Shown: piece after piece, positions 1-10,500 of the stretch
How the letters are laid out: every line of letters starts with the position of its first letter
Position numbering within the stretch: the stretch's first letter is position 1
Source of the DNA: Muricea muricata
Taxonomy: Eukaryota > Cnidaria > Anthozoa > Malacalcyonacea > Plexauridae
NCBI GenBank assembly: GCA_963855995.1
Contig: OY979716.1
Location: 53,510,158 to 53,574,157, forward strand
Direction of reading: 5' to 3'
Length of the DNA stretch: 64,000 nucleotides
Translations under genes and position numbers: made by a program
Notes under the pieces: model-generated
The model's input: only the letters and a program-made list of their open reading frames with translations
Databases searched by the model: none
What the model was told of the DNA's origin: nothing

Positions 1-119
1 AGTGAGAAAGACAGGGGAGACATTTACTAGTAAGGAAACGGATTCGTAAGAAAGCGTATGACGAATTCCTTCGGCAAAAGGAAATCGGTGAACTGATTCA
101 GGACTTACAGATCTACTAA
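1..119 (+). pseudogene. Plus-strand C-terminal ORF remnant in each 894-bp unit (unit 1 shown)
   Basis: Unit 1 shows an open plus-strand stretch ending at TAA 117-119, with tail residues EFLRQKEIGELIQDLQIY. A one-base frame change near 45-48 separates it from an upstream open stretch that includes residues GETFTSKETDS and starts before the unit boundary. The same remnant recurs every 894 bp in the left arm, and on the minus strand in the right arm. It converges with the polymerase C-terminus of the same unit, as two neighbouring genes of one element would. I do not recognise the protein. It may be the C-terminus of another Polinton-like gene. Confidence 0.4.
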
Positions 120-211
120 TAACTATAACAAAAGTGTAACTGTACATATAATTAAATGAACTTAAACATATAACTAAATATTGTTAAACACAAAACCAAA
201 TAAAATAGTTT

Positions 212-335
212 TTGTAAAAGTCCCGTGGAGGGACAAATTGTGTCCCGCAAGTCCCGCAAAGTGATATTAGGTTTTGCAAAAGTCCCGTGGAGGGACACAA
301 AGTCCCGTGGAGGGACAAATTAAGTCCCGCGAGTC
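212..335. repeat. GTCCC-rich hairpin cluster inside each unit (unit 1 shown)
   Basis: The motif AGTCCCGTGGAGGGAC occurs three times here, and each copy can fold as GTCCC-GTGGA-GGGAC. Extra GTCCCGCAAGTCCCGC and GTCCCGCGAGTCCCG copies lie between. The cluster sits between the two convergent coding remnants of the unit and is present in every unit of both arms. An intergenic terminator, a recombination hotspot or a decayed terminal repeat are all possible. Confidence 0.7.
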
Positions 336-534
336 CCGTTTCAGCAAAACAAACCAATGCCCGCTCACGAACTCGATTCTATTATTGTCCAAAATCACAT
401 ATATCGTGTTATATGATCCCCCGTGTTGTCAAGGTTTTATTCGCCTCGGGCAAAGTGAATAAGACACAGATGGTAATAACACGCACACATGTTAGTTGTT
501 GAAAAGATATATTCACAAAATAGCTATTTACAGA

Positions 535-818
535 TCAAATATCTAATGGAATGGTTGCAACACCGTCTTCCAAAACTTTACGTTTTGGATAAAAATAACT
601 AAAAGCGTTTTTAACTTGAACATATGTGCACATTGTATTGTTCATAACTCTGAATCCCCTATTTACACCCGACCCACTACGTTTACTTAAAACTACATCT
701 AAATATTTATCTTTATTAATAACATTATTCTTTTTGTTAACCCCTTTGCAACTAAATTTGTCTTTCCCATCCCCAAAACAATAATACGTTTTACTACATA
801 GACTAATTATCCCATCCC
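535..818 (-). pseudogene. Family B DNA polymerase C-terminal fragment repeated in every unit (unit 1 shown)
   Basis: Minus-strand translation of each unit gives the same 85-90 residue tail, with short stretches such as SKTYYCFGDGKDKFSCKG and PKRKVLEDGVATIPLDI, and a stop at 535-537 in unit 1. The tail resembles the C-terminus of protein-primed type B DNA polymerases found in Polinton/Maverick elements and adintovirus-like insertions in animal genomes. In the repeat units the coding similarity ends upstream at the repeat junction, so no unit can code for a polymerase. The longer version at 4111-4437 shows what preceded it. Family assignment is from recognition of the tail. Confidence 0.65.
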
Positions 819-3800
819 CGTGGAAACCTGACGAAGACCCCCTTGAGCCAGGTTGTGTTTGTCTGTTTAGTATGCCACCATCTTACCGATATACAGTGAG
901 AAAGACAGGGGAGACATTTACTAGTAAGGAAACGGATTCGTAAGAAAGCGTATGACGAATTCCTTCGGCAAAAGGAAATCGGTGAACTGATTCAGGACTT
1001 ACAGATCTACTAATAACTATAACAAAAGTGTAACTGTACATATAATTAAATGAACTTAAACATATAACTAAATATTGTTAAACACAAAACCAAATAAAAT
1101 AGTTTTTGTAAAAGTCCCGTGGAGGGACAAATTGTGTCCCGCAAGTCCCGCAAAGTGATATTAGGTTTTGCAAAAGTCCCGTGGAGGGACACAAAGTCCC
1201 GTGGAGGGACAAATTAAGTCCCGCGAGTCCCGTTTCAGCAAAACAAACCAATGCCCGCTCACGAAGTCGATTCTATTATTGTCCAAAATCACATATATCG
1301 TGTTATATGATCCCCCGTGTTGTCAAGGTTTTATTCGCCTCGGGCAAAGTGAATAAGACACAGATGGTAATAACACGCACACATGTTAGTTGTTGAAAAG
1401 ATATATTCACAAAATAGCTATTTACAGATCAAATATCTAATGGAATGGTTGCAACACCGTCTTCCAAAACTTTACGTTTTGGATAAAAATAACTAAAAGC
1501 GTTTTTAACTTGAACATATGTGCACATTGTATTGTTCATAACTCTGAATCCCCTATTTACACCCGACCCACTACGTTTACTTAAAATTACATCTAAATAT
1601 TTATCTTTATTAATAACATTATTCTTTTTGTTAACCCCTTTGCAACTAAATTTGTCTTTCCCATCCCCAAAACAATAATACGTTTTACTACATACACTAA
1701 TTATCCCATCCCCGTGGAAACCTGACGAAGACCCCCTTGAGCCAGGTTGTGTTTGTCTGTTTAGTATGCCACCATCTTACCGATATACAGTGAGAAAGAC
1801 AGGGGAGACATTTACTAGTAAGGAAACGGATTCGTAAGAAAGCGTATGACGAATTCCTTCGGCAAAAGGAAATCGGTGAACTGATTCAGGACTTACAGAT
1901 CTACTAATAACTATAACAAAAGTGTAACTGTACATATAATTAAATGAACTTAAACATATAACTAAATATTGTTAAACACAAAACCAAATAAAATAGTTTT
2001 TGTAAAAGTCCCGTGGAGGGACAAATTGTGTCCCGCAAGTCCCGCAAAGTGATATTAGGTTTTGCAAAAGTCCCGTGGAGGGACACAAAGTCCCGTGGAG
2101 GGACAAATTAAGTCCCGCGAGTCCCGTTTCAGCAAAACAAACCAATGCCCGCTCACGAACTCGATTCTATTATTGTCCAAAATCACATATATCGTGTTAT
2201 ATGATCCCCCGTGTTGTCAAGGTTTTATTCGCCTCGGGCAAAGTGAATAAGACACAGATGGTAATAACACGCACACATGTTAGTTGTTGAAAAGATATAT
2301 TCACAAAATAGCTGTTTACAGATCAAATATCTAATGGAATGGTTGCAACACCGTCTTCCAAAACTTTACGTTTTGGATAAAAATAACTAAAAGCGTTTTT
2401 AACTTGAACATATGTGCACATTGTATTGTTCATAACTCTGAATCCCCTATTTACACCCGACCCACTACGTTTACTTAAAACTACATCTAAATATTTATCT
2501 TTATTAATAACATTATTCTTTTTGTTAACCCCTTTGCAACTAAATTTGTCTTTCCCATCCCCAAAACAATAATACGTTTTACTACATAGACTAATTATCC
2601 CATCCCCGTGGAAACCTGACGAAGACCCCCTTGAGCCAGGTTGTGTTTGTCTGTTTAGTATGCCACCATCTTACCGATATACAGTGAGAAAGACAGGGGA
2701 GACATTTACTAGTAAGGAAACGGATTCGTAAGAAAGCGTATGACGAATTCCTTCGGCAAAAGGAAATCGGTGAACTGATTCAGGACTTACAGATCTACTA
2801 ATAACTATAACAAAAGTGTAACTGTACATATAATTAAATGAACTTAAACATATAACTAAATATTGTTAAACACAAAACCAAATAAAATAGTTTTTGTAAA
2901 AGTCCCGTGGAGGGACAAATTGTGTCCCGCAAGTCCCGCAAAGTGATATTAGGTTTTGCAAAAGTCCCGTGGAGGGACACAAAGTCCCGTGGAGGGACAA
3001 ATTAAGTCCCGCGAGTCCCGTTTCAGCAAAACAAACCAATGCCCGCTCACGAAGTCGATTCTATTATTGTCCAAAATCACATATATCGTGTTATATGATC
3101 CCCCGTGTTGTCAAGGTTTTATTCGCCTCGGGCAAAGTGAATAAGACACAGATGGTAATAACACGCACACATGTTAGTTGTTGAAAAGATATATTCACAA
3201 AATAGCTATTTACAGATCAAATATCTAATGGAATGGTTGCAACACCGTCTTCCAAAACTTTACGTTTTGGATAAACATAACTAAAAGCGTTTTTAACTTG
3301 AACATATGTGCACATTGTATTGTTCATAACTCTGAATCCCCTATTTACACCCGACCCACTACGTTTACTTAAAATTACATCTAAATATTTATCTTTATTA
3401 ATAACATTATTCTTTTTGTTAACCCCTTTGCAACTAAATTTGTCTTTCCCATCCCCAAAACAATAATACGTTTTACTACATACACTAATTATCCCATCCC
3501 CGTGGAAACCTGACGAAGACCCCCTTGAGCCAGGTTGTGTTTGTCTGTTTAGTATGCCACCATCTTACCGATATACAGTGAGAAAGACAGGGGAGACATT
3601 TACTAGTAAGGAAACGGATTCGTAAGAAAGCGTATGACGAATTCCTTCGGCAAAAGGAAATCGGTGAACTGATTCAGGACTTACAGATCTACTAATAACT
3701 ATAACAAAAGTGTAACTGTACATATAATTAAATGAACTTAAACATATAACTAAATATTGTTAAACACAAAACCAAATAAAATAGTTTTTGTAAAAGTCCC

Positions 3801-4110
3801 GTGGAGGGACAAATTGTGTCCCGCAAGTCCCGCAAAGTGATATTAGGTTTTGCAAAAGTCCCGTGGAGGGACACAAAGTCCCGTGGAGGGACAAATTAAG
3901 TCCCGCGAGTCCCGTTTCAGCAAAACAAACCAATGCCCGCTCACGAACTCGATTCTATTATTGTCCAAAATCACATATATCGTGTTATATGATCCCCCGT
4001 GTTGTCAAGGTTTTATTCGCCTCGGGCAAAGTGAATAAGACACAGATGGTAATAACACGCACACATGTTAGTTGTTGAAAAGATATATTCACAAAATAGC
4101 TATTTACAGA

Positions 4111-4437
4111 TCAAATATCTAATGGAATGGTTGCAACACCGTCTTCCAAAACTTTACGTTTTGGATAAACATAACTAAAAGCGTTTTTAACTTGAACATA
4201 TGTGCACATTGTATTGTTCATAACTCTGAGTCCCCTATTTACACCCGACCCACTACGTTTACTTAAAATTACATCTAAATATTTATCTTTATTAATAACA
4301 TTATTCTTTTTGTTAACCCCTTTGCAACTAAATTTGTCTTTCCCATCTTCAAAACAATAATACGTTTTACTACATAGACTAATTATCCCATCCCCTTCCC
4401 ACTCTACTTTAAATAATCCCGGCGTTTTCTTATCCAT
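4111..4437 (-). pseudogene. Protein-primed DNA polymerase B, C-terminal fragment (left arm)
   Basis: A 108-residue minus-strand frame contains a segment with LFKVEWEGDGIISLCSKTYY followed by the same C-terminus as the tandem units. It extends the repeat-unit fragment upstream by about 15 codons that look authentic for the family. It ends abruptly at 4437, head to head with the plus-strand polymerase N-terminal fragment starting near 4440. The thumb and C-terminal part is therefore inverted relative to the exonuclease part. The thumb, palm motifs B and C and everything between are absent. The mirror copy is at 7268-7594. Confidence 0.65.
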
Positions 4438-4439
4438 CG

Positions 4440-5932
4440 ACTATTTGGTGGAAATTAGCCAGGAAAGCTATTCGCTATTGTTGGACCGTTTCTCTCATGT
4501 ATTCGACCAAATCAGTCAACGAATAGTGAACGGTGAGGTATGTTGTGTGTTTGACCACCTAGGTATTTTCGAGACTTGTACTTATTACTATTATGACTAT
4601 TTAGGTGTGTGCTGAAAGTGGCGATGACGTTGAAGAAATGGTGCAATGTCTTCTCACATTGAATCAGGTATAGACCATATTGTTGGTCAACTTGATCTGT
4701 GTAGTTCTTGCTCTTATTACTCTTTCTTATTTTTTTTTTTTGCAGGAGACCCAAGATGAAGCGGACGCTAGTCAAGCAAGCGAGGACGAAGTGCATGAGG
4801 TAAATAATTTTAGAGGTTTAAAATTCTAGTCATGGTTTACTTATCTTTACGGGCTTGTGATATATATGTGTAGCATTTTTTTTTCCTCCGTTTTTTTCAG
4901 GCGAGTGAGAATGAGGAAAGTGGGGAAGAAAATACAATTAAAGGTTCACCCATTAGAAAAATTGCAAGAAAAACTGGAACTTCATCTCATGGAACTACCT
5001 GTTCTGGGCTTCAATTCCGGAAAGTATGATATCAACGCCGCTAAAAACCCTTTCTTTGCCCACCTCGTGAAACATGAGCAAGTTAAGTTTGTGATAAAAA
5101 GAAACAACAGCCACATGTGTCTCAAGACAATACACTTGAAGTTTCTCGATATTACAAACCACTTGGCTCCTGGATTCTCCTACGAACAATTTTTAAAAGC
5201 TTACGAGTGCACACAGACCAAAGGGTACTTTCGTCTGACAAAGTTAAACTTATCCACCTTACCGCCCCCTGAAGCCTTGAATTCAATGCTTTCCAACACC
5301 GCCATTTCCGAGGAACAATACGAGTACTGCCAGCGCGTGTGGAACGATAACAACATGGAAACGTTTCGTGACTTTTTGGTTTGATATAATAATCTTGATG
5401 TCGTTCCCTTCCTCGAGGCTATTGACAAGATGAACAAGTTTTGGAAGGAGCGAGATATAGACATGTTTAAAGACGGCGTGAGTGTGCCAGGTTTTACGAT
5501 GCAATATTTATTTTCGAATGTTCGAATTCCAAACGTGCATTTCTCACTGTTTAACGAAAAAGACAAAGACTTATACTATACCATGAAAGACAATAACGTC
5601 GGTGGCCCAAGTATAATATTTAACCGATACCACGAAACAGACAAAACTTTTATACGCAACGCAGAAATGACACGAAAGAAATCTAGAGCCTAAACCATCC
5701 AAGAAAGTGGTCGGTTACGACGCCAATGCGCTATACCTCTGGGCGATCATGCAATATATGCCAACCGGACAGTATACGCGACGACTGGAAAGCGACGGCT
5801 CTAAAAAGCAATGGAGCGGTAAAAAGGCGATCGAGTGGTTGGAATGGCAAGCCCACCAACAACAGATAAAGATCAGACATGGGTACAAAAATACCGAGAA
5901 AAGAGTTGGAGCTCGTCGCCTTCCAGTCGTCG
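4440..5932 (+). pseudogene. Protein-primed DNA polymerase B, exonuclease to motif A fragment with small introns (left arm)
   Basis: Exon-like blocks about 4440-4537, 4605-4667, 4746-4799 and 4901 onward are bounded by GT/AG and separated by introns of 67, 78 and 101 bp. They encode an acidic N-terminal stretch. A one-base indel in an A-run near 4960 changes into the polymerase frame. There, GFNSGKYDIN matches the Exo II pattern, YNNLD matches Exo III, and VGYDANALYLWA resembles palm motif A (first catalytic Asp). Breaks: TGA just before YNNLD near 5382 and a frameshift near 5680. Coding similarity runs through the palindrome spacer to about 5932. Motifs B and C, the thumb and the terminal-protein-binding regions are missing. 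Probable origin is a Polinton/Maverick or adintovirus-like insertion. Confidence 0.7.
5811..5908. other. Unpaired spacer at the palindrome centre
   Basis: About 98 bp between the two arms has no mirror partner. Read on the plus strand it continues the polymerase frame of the left arm (residues such as KAIEWLEWQAHQQQIKIRHG), so left arm plus spacer is the ancestral order and the right arm is the inverted copy. The flanks carry short complementary stretches near 5786-5800 and 5916-5932. Confidence 0.75.
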
Positions 5933-7265
5933 CGTAAACTGTCCGGTTGACATATATTGCATGATCGCCCAGAGGTATAGCGCATTGGCGTCGTAACCGA
6001 CCACTTTCTTGGATGGTTTAGGCTCTAGATTTCTTTCGTGTCATTTCTGCGTTGCGTATAAAAGTTTTGTCTGTTTCGTGGTATCGGTTAAATATTATAC
6101 TTGGGCCACCGACGTTATTGTCTTTCATGGTATAGTATAAGTCTTTGTCTTTTTCGTTAAACAGTGAGAAATGCACGTTTGGAACATTCGAAAATAAATA
6201 TTGCATCGTCAAACCTGGCACACTCACGCCGTCTTTAAACATGTCAAAATCTCGCTCCTTCCAAAACTTGTTCATCTTGTCAATAGCCTCGAGGAAGGGA
6301 ACGACATCAAGATTATTATATCAAACCAAAAAGTCACGAAACGTCTCCATGTTGTTATCGTTCCACACGCGCTGGCAGTACTCGTATTGTTCCTCGGAAA
6401 TGGCGGTGTTGGAAAGCATTGAATTCAAGGCTTCAGGGGGCGGTAAGGTGGATAAGTTTAACTTTGTCAGACGAAAGTACCCTTTGGTCTGTGTGCACTC
6501 GTAAGCTTTTAAAAATTGTTCGTAGGAGAATCCAGGAGCCAAGTGGTTTGTAATATCGAGAAACTTCAAGTGTATTGTCTTGAGACACATGTGGCTGTTG
6601 TTTCTTTTTATCACAAACTTAACTTGCTCATGTTTCACGAGGTGGGCAAAGAAAGGGTTTTTAGCGGCGTTGATATCATACTTTCCGGAATTGAAGCCCA
6701 GAACAGGTAGTTCCATGAGATGAAGTTCCAGTTTTTCTTGCAATTTTTCTAATGGGTGAACCTTTAATTGTATTTTCTTCCCCACTTTCCTCATTCTCAC
6801 TCGCCTGAAAAAAACGGAGGAAAAAAAAATGCTACACATATATATCACAAGCCCGTAAAGATAAGTAAACCATGACTAGAATTTTAAACCTCTAAAATTA
6901 TTTACCTTTTGCACTTCGTCCTCGCTTGCTTGACTAGCGTCCGCTTCATCTTGGGTCTCCTGCAAAAAAAAAAAATAAGAAAGAGTAATAAGAGCAAGAA
7001 CTACACAGATCAAGTTGACCAACAATATGGTCTATACCTGATTCAATGTGAGAAGACATTGCACCATTTCTTCAACGTCATCGCCACTTTCAGCACACAC
7101 CTAAATAGTCATAATAGTAATAAGTACAAGTCTCGAAAATACCTAGGTGGTCAAACACACAACATACCTCACCGTTCACTATTCGTTGACTGATTTGGTC
7201 GAATACATGAGAGAAACGGTCCAACAATAGCGAATAGCTTTCCTGGCTAATTTCCACCAAATAGT
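5909..7265 (-). pseudogene. Mirror copy of the polymerase exonuclease fragment (right arm)
   Basis: This is the reverse complement of 4440-5810. It has the same exon blocks, the same TGA before YNNLD and the same frameshift after the methionine-threonine-arginine segment, so these lesions predate the inversion. Differences from the left copy cluster within about 500 bp of the centre: a 6-bp indel (one arm has two extra residues near the SNV motif), an Ile to Phe change in KERDI/KERDF, and Phe versus Leu in VPGF/VPGL. One donor-side difference is AAAG|GT here for TGAG|GT on the left. Confidence 0.7.
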
Positions 7266-7267
7266 CG

Positions 7268-7594
7268 ATGGATAAGAAAACGCCGGGATTATTTAAAGTA
7301 GAGTGGGAAGGGGATGGGATAATTAGTCTATGTAGTAAAACGTATTATTGTTTTGAAGATGGGAAAGACAAATTTAGTTGCAAAGGGGTTAACAAAAAGA
7401 ATAATGTTATTAATAAAGATAAATATTTAGATGTAATTTTAAGTAAACGTAGTGGGTCGGGTGTAAATAGGGGACTCAGAGTTATGAACAATACAATGTG
7501 CACATATGTTCAAGTTAAAAACGCTTTTAGTTATGTTTATCCAAAACGTAAAGTTTTGGAAGACGGTGTTGCAACCATTCCATTAGATATTTGA
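7268..7594 (+). pseudogene. Mirror copy of the polymerase C-terminal fragment (right arm)
   Basis: Reverse complement of 4111-4437, encoding the same 108 residues without a visible change. It lies head to head with the mirrored exonuclease fragment and leads outward into the right tandem array. It carries the same frame as the array-unit fragments. Confidence 0.65.
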
Positions 7595-10500
7595 TCTGTA
7601 AATAGCTATTTTGTGAATATATCTTTTCAACAACTAACATGTGTGCGTGTTATTACCATCTGTGTCTTATTCACTTTGCCCGAGGCGAATAAAACCTTGA
7701 CAACACGGGGGATCATATAACACGATATATGTGATTTTGGACAATAATAGAATCGAGTTCGTGAGCGGGCATTGGTTTGTTTTGCTGAAACGGGACTCGC
7801 GGGACTTAATTTGTCCCTCCACGGGACTTTGTGTCCCTCCACGGGACTTTTGCAAAACCTAATATCACTTTGCGGGACTTGCGGGACACAATTTGTCCCT
7901 CCACGGGACTTTTACAAAAACTATTTTATTTGGTTTTGTGTTTAACAATATTTAGTTATATGTTTAAGTTCATTTAATTATATGTACAGTTACACTTTTG
8001 TTATAGTTATTAGTAGATCTGTAAGTCCTGAATCAGTTCACCGATTTCCTTTTGCCGAAGGAATTCGTCATACGCTTTCTTACGAATCCGTTTCCTTACT
8101 AGTAAATGTCTCCCCTGTCTTTCTCACTGTATATCGGTAAGATGGTGGCATACTAAACAGACAAACACAACCTGGCTCAAGGGGGTCTTCGTCAGGTTTC
8201 CACGGGGATGGGATAATTAGTGTATGTAGTAAAACGTATTATTGTTTTGGGGATGGGAAAGACAAATTTAGTTGCAAAGGGGTTAACAAAAAGAATAATG
8301 TTATTAATAAAGATAAATATTTAGATGTAATTTTAAGTAAACGTAGTGGGTCGGGTGTAAATAGGGGATTCAGAGTTATGAACAATACAATGTGCACATA
8401 TGTTCAAGTTAAAAACGCTTTTAGTTATGTTTATCCAAAACGTAAAGTTTTGGAAGACGGTGTTGCAACCATTCCATTAGATATTTGATCTGTAAATAGC
8501 TATTTTGTGAATATATCTTTTCAACAACTAACATGTGTGCGTGTTATTACCATCTGTGTCTTATTCACTTTGCCCGAGGCGAATAAAACCTTGACAACAC
8601 GGGGGATCATATAACACGATATATGTGATTTTGGACAATAATAGAATCGACTTCGTGAGCGGGCATTGGTTTGTTTTGCTGAAACGGGACTCGCGGGACT
8701 TAATTTGTCCCTCCACGGGACTTTGTGTCCCTCCACGGGACTTTTGCAAAACCTAATATCACTTTGCGGGACTTGCGGGACACAATTTGTCCCTCCACGG
8801 GACTTTTACAAAAACTATTTTATTTGGTTTTGTGTTTAACAATATTTAGTTATATGTTTAAGTTCATTTAATTATATGTACAGTTACACTTTTGTTATAG
8901 TTATTAGTAGATCTGTAAGTCCTGAATCAGTTCACCGATTTCCTTTTGCCGAAGGAATTCGTCATACGCTTTCTTACGAATCCGTTTCCTTACTAGTAAA
9001 TGTCTCCCCTGTCTTTCTCACTGTATATCGGTAAGATGGTGGCATACTAAACAGACAAACACAACCTGGCTCAAGGGGGTCTTCGTCAGGTTTCCACGGG
9101 GATGGGATAATTAGTCTATGTAGTAAAACGTATTATTGTTTTGGGGATGGGAAAGACAAATTTAGTTGCAAAGGGGTTAACAAAAAGAATAATGTTATTA
9201 ATAAAGATAAATATTTAGATGTAGTTTTAAGTAAACGTAGTGGGTCGGGTGTAAATAGGGGATTCAGAGTTATGAACAATACAATGTGCACATATGTTCA
9301 AGTTAAAAACGCTTTTAGTTATTTTTATCCAAAACGTAAAGTTTTGGAAGACGGTGTTGCAACCATTCCATTAGATATTTGATCTGTAAACAGCTATTTT
9401 GTGAATATATCTTTTCAACAACTAACATGTGTGCGTGTTATTACCATCTGTGTCTTATTCACTTTGCCCGAGGCGAATAAAACCTTGACAACACGGGGGA
9501 TCATATAACACGATATATGTGATTTTGGACAATAATAGAATCGAGTTCGTGAGCGGGCATTGGTTTGTTTTGCTGAAACGGGACTCGCGGGACTTAATTT
9601 GTCCCTCCACGGGACTTTGTGTCCCTCCACGGGACTTTTGCAAAACCTAATATCACTTTGCGGGACTTGCGGGACACAATTTGTCCCTCCACGGGACTTT
9701 TACAAAAACTATTTTATTTGGTTTTGTGTTTAACAATATTTAGTTATATGTTTAAGTTCATTTAATTATATGTACAGTTACACTTTTGTTATAGTTATTA
9801 GTAGATCTGTAAGTCCTGAATCAGTTCACCGATTTCCTTTTGCCGAAGGAATTCGTCATACGCTTTCTTACGAATCCGTTTCCTTACTAGTAAATGTCTC
9901 CCCTGTCTTTCTCACTGTATATCGGTAAGATGGTGGCATACTAAACAGACAAACACAACCTGGCTCAAGGGGGTCTTCGTCAGGTTTCCACGGGGATGGG
10001 ATAATTAGTGTATGTAGTAAAACGTATTATTGTTTTGGGGATGGGAAAGACAAATTTAGTTGCAAAGGGGTTAACAAAAAGAATAATGTTATTAATAAAG
10101 ATAAATATTTAGATGTAATTTTAAGTAAACGTAGTGGGTCGGGTGTAAATAGGGGATTCAGAGTTATGAACAATACAATGTGCACATATGTTCAAGTTAA
10201 AAACGCTTTTAGTTATTTTTATCCAAAACGTAAAGTTTTGGAAGACGGTGTTGCAACCATTCCATTAGATATTTGATCTGTAAATAGCTATTTTGTGAAT
10301 ATATCTTTTCAACAACTAACATGTGTGCGTGTTATTACCATCTGTGTCTTATTCACTTTGCCCGAGGCGAATAAAACCTTGACAACACGGGGGATCATAT
10401 AACACGATATATGTGATTTTGGACAATAATAGAATCGACTTCGTGAGCGGGCATTGGTTTGTTTTGCTGAAACGGGACTCGCGGGACTTAATTTGTCCCT

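Larger units (their letters stand above)
1..4395. repeat. 894-bp tandem array, left arm (about 4.9 units)
   Basis: Units begin at 1, 895, 1789, 2683 and 3577, a strict 894-bp period. The last unit departs from the consensus at about 4396, where sequence coding for the polymerase C-terminus continues instead. Units are nearly identical but alternate at several sites, such as AACTCG or AAGTCG near unit position 365 and TAGAC or TACAC near 790, giving an A-B-A-B-A order. Each unit contains a minus-strand fragment of a polymerase C-terminus, a plus-strand tail of a second reading frame, and a GTCCC-rich stretch between them. The array continues beyond the left edge of the window. Confidence 0.95.

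Noticed and set aside
274..502. 62- and 71-residue ORFs repeated in every tandem unit
   Set aside because: They run through the GTCCC hairpin cluster and intergenic DNA, overlap each other, and lack protein-like composition. Their repetition only reflects the array.
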